Assembly: GCF_035594125.1 (NCBI RefSeq)
Contig: NC_087193.1
Location: 569,501 to 633,500, forward strand
Direction of reading: 5' to 3'
Source: Scylla paramamosain
Taxonomy: Eukaryota; Arthropoda; Malacostraca; Decapoda; Portunidae
DNA length: 64,000 bases
The translations under genes were made by a program, and so were the position numbers. Below the pieces are notes generated by a model that was given only the letters and a program-made list of their open reading frames with translations, ran no database searches and was not told the origin of the DNA. Shown in pieces: positions 63,495 through 64,000 of this stretch (position 1 is its first letter; each line of letters starts with the position of its first letter).

Positions 63495-63562
<68 letters not shown>
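63495..63562 (+). repeat. (CA)n microsatellite at LINE 3' end
   Basis: About 34 CA units that start directly at the 'ggtagatac' end of the CR1-like LINE. Confidence 0.95.
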
Positions 63563-63565
<3 letters not shown>

Positions 63566-63592
63566 TCAGTTACTGAAAATCTGATTCCGGAC

Positions 63593-63855
63593 AGACACAT
63601 TGATAAAATTACTGGAGAGACGATGAATTTGTTGAAAAGAATAAAAATGGCATTCTCATATTTAGATGAAGGAATGATAAAAAAAATTGTTGATTTCCAT
63701 TATAAGACCAAGATTGGAATATGCAGCAGTGGTGTGGTATCCTCATACAGAGGAATATTATAAAATTAGAAACAGTACCAAGAGCAGTCACTAACATGGT
63801 TCCGGAGCTGAATAAATCAACCTACGAAGAGAGATTAAGAATGTTGGAAATTCCT
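63593..63855 (+). mobile_element. Duplicate of an internal CR1-like LINE segment
   Basis: Repeats 62922-63182 at high identity with a few indels ('cactggagagacgatgaattt'-like start to 'atgttggaaattcct'). Both ends stop abruptly. It may be a local duplication or a second truncated insertion. Confidence 0.9.
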
Positions 63856-64000
63856 CATCATCATCACCATCATTTTCGTTTAGCGTCTGCATTTTCCCAA
63901 TAGGGTGGGGTTGGACGGGCGATGACTGCTTTCCACAACTGGTGATCTCGTGCCATATGGTCTTCTATTCCCAATAAATTCATATCCTCCGTCACACACT
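63856..64000 (+). repeat. Dispersed repeat with (CAT)n start
   Basis: 'catcatcatcaccatcattt' then 'cgtttagcgtctgcattttc' and 'gggtggggttggacggg'. This resembles a repeat family common in invertebrate genomes with a CAT-rich end; it runs off the right edge. Confidence 0.5.

Overview
The window is eukaryotic and looks like a decapod crustacean, most likely a brachyuran crab. The evidence is very dense dinucleotide microsatellites, intron-split host coding sequence, decayed non-LTR retrotransposons of several clades in many copies, hAT, piggyBac-like and pogo-like cut-and-paste elements, and TTAGG-like motifs. The taxon is an inference; nothing in the window names the species. No operon, CRISPR array or bacterial gene structure is present.

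Layout. From 1 to 15.6 kb there is a degenerate tandem repeat, a LINE C-terminal fragment, two hAT elements (one with an 8-bp target duplication), a compound minisatellite, and several pieces of one jockey-like LINE family, including a 5'-inverted copy. From 15.69 to 22.8 kb lies a T-depleted array of GAA/CCA/CAG-type codon-like repeats, punctuated by two alternating non-repetitive modules. From 23.9 to 31.85 kb lies an 8-kb satellite: submonomers of about 90 bp arranged as a five-part higher-order repeat of about 447 bp, which switches orientation near 26.26 kb. From 31.85 to 37.0 kb, (AT)n tracts surround a near-perfect inverted repeat made of LINE 3' ends and a pair of 1.8-kb head-to-head jockey-like LINEs. 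From 37.2 to 41.4 kb is the best preserved mobile element, a CR1-like LINE with ORF1, endonuclease and reverse transcriptase. It is broken only by a dinucleotide slip and a homopolymer slip, and its two outer ends are complementary. From 41.7 to 47.4 kb there is a pogo/Tigger-type MITE, a possible host exon, and more LINE relics.

Host gene. The only host gene I can name is on the minus strand: the three C-terminal coding exons of a TPX2-family spindle assembly factor (61396-61223, 58921-58703, 51293-51063), all joined in phase 0. Its introns hold a decayed LINE, a Gypsy-type integrase split by a TTAA-flanked piggyBac-like MITE, RTE-like endonuclease remains and a CR1-like LINE. The upstream exons lie beyond the right edge of the window.

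The mobile elements explain much of the architecture. Reverse transcriptase copies carry altered catalytic boxes (YTDD, YAGD, CADD, YANN, FAND), so most are dead; the CR1-like copy at 37.3-40.2 kb keeps FADD. LINE 3' tails often sit directly against microsatellites. Many long open frames in this window are by-products of simple repeats and are not reported as genes.
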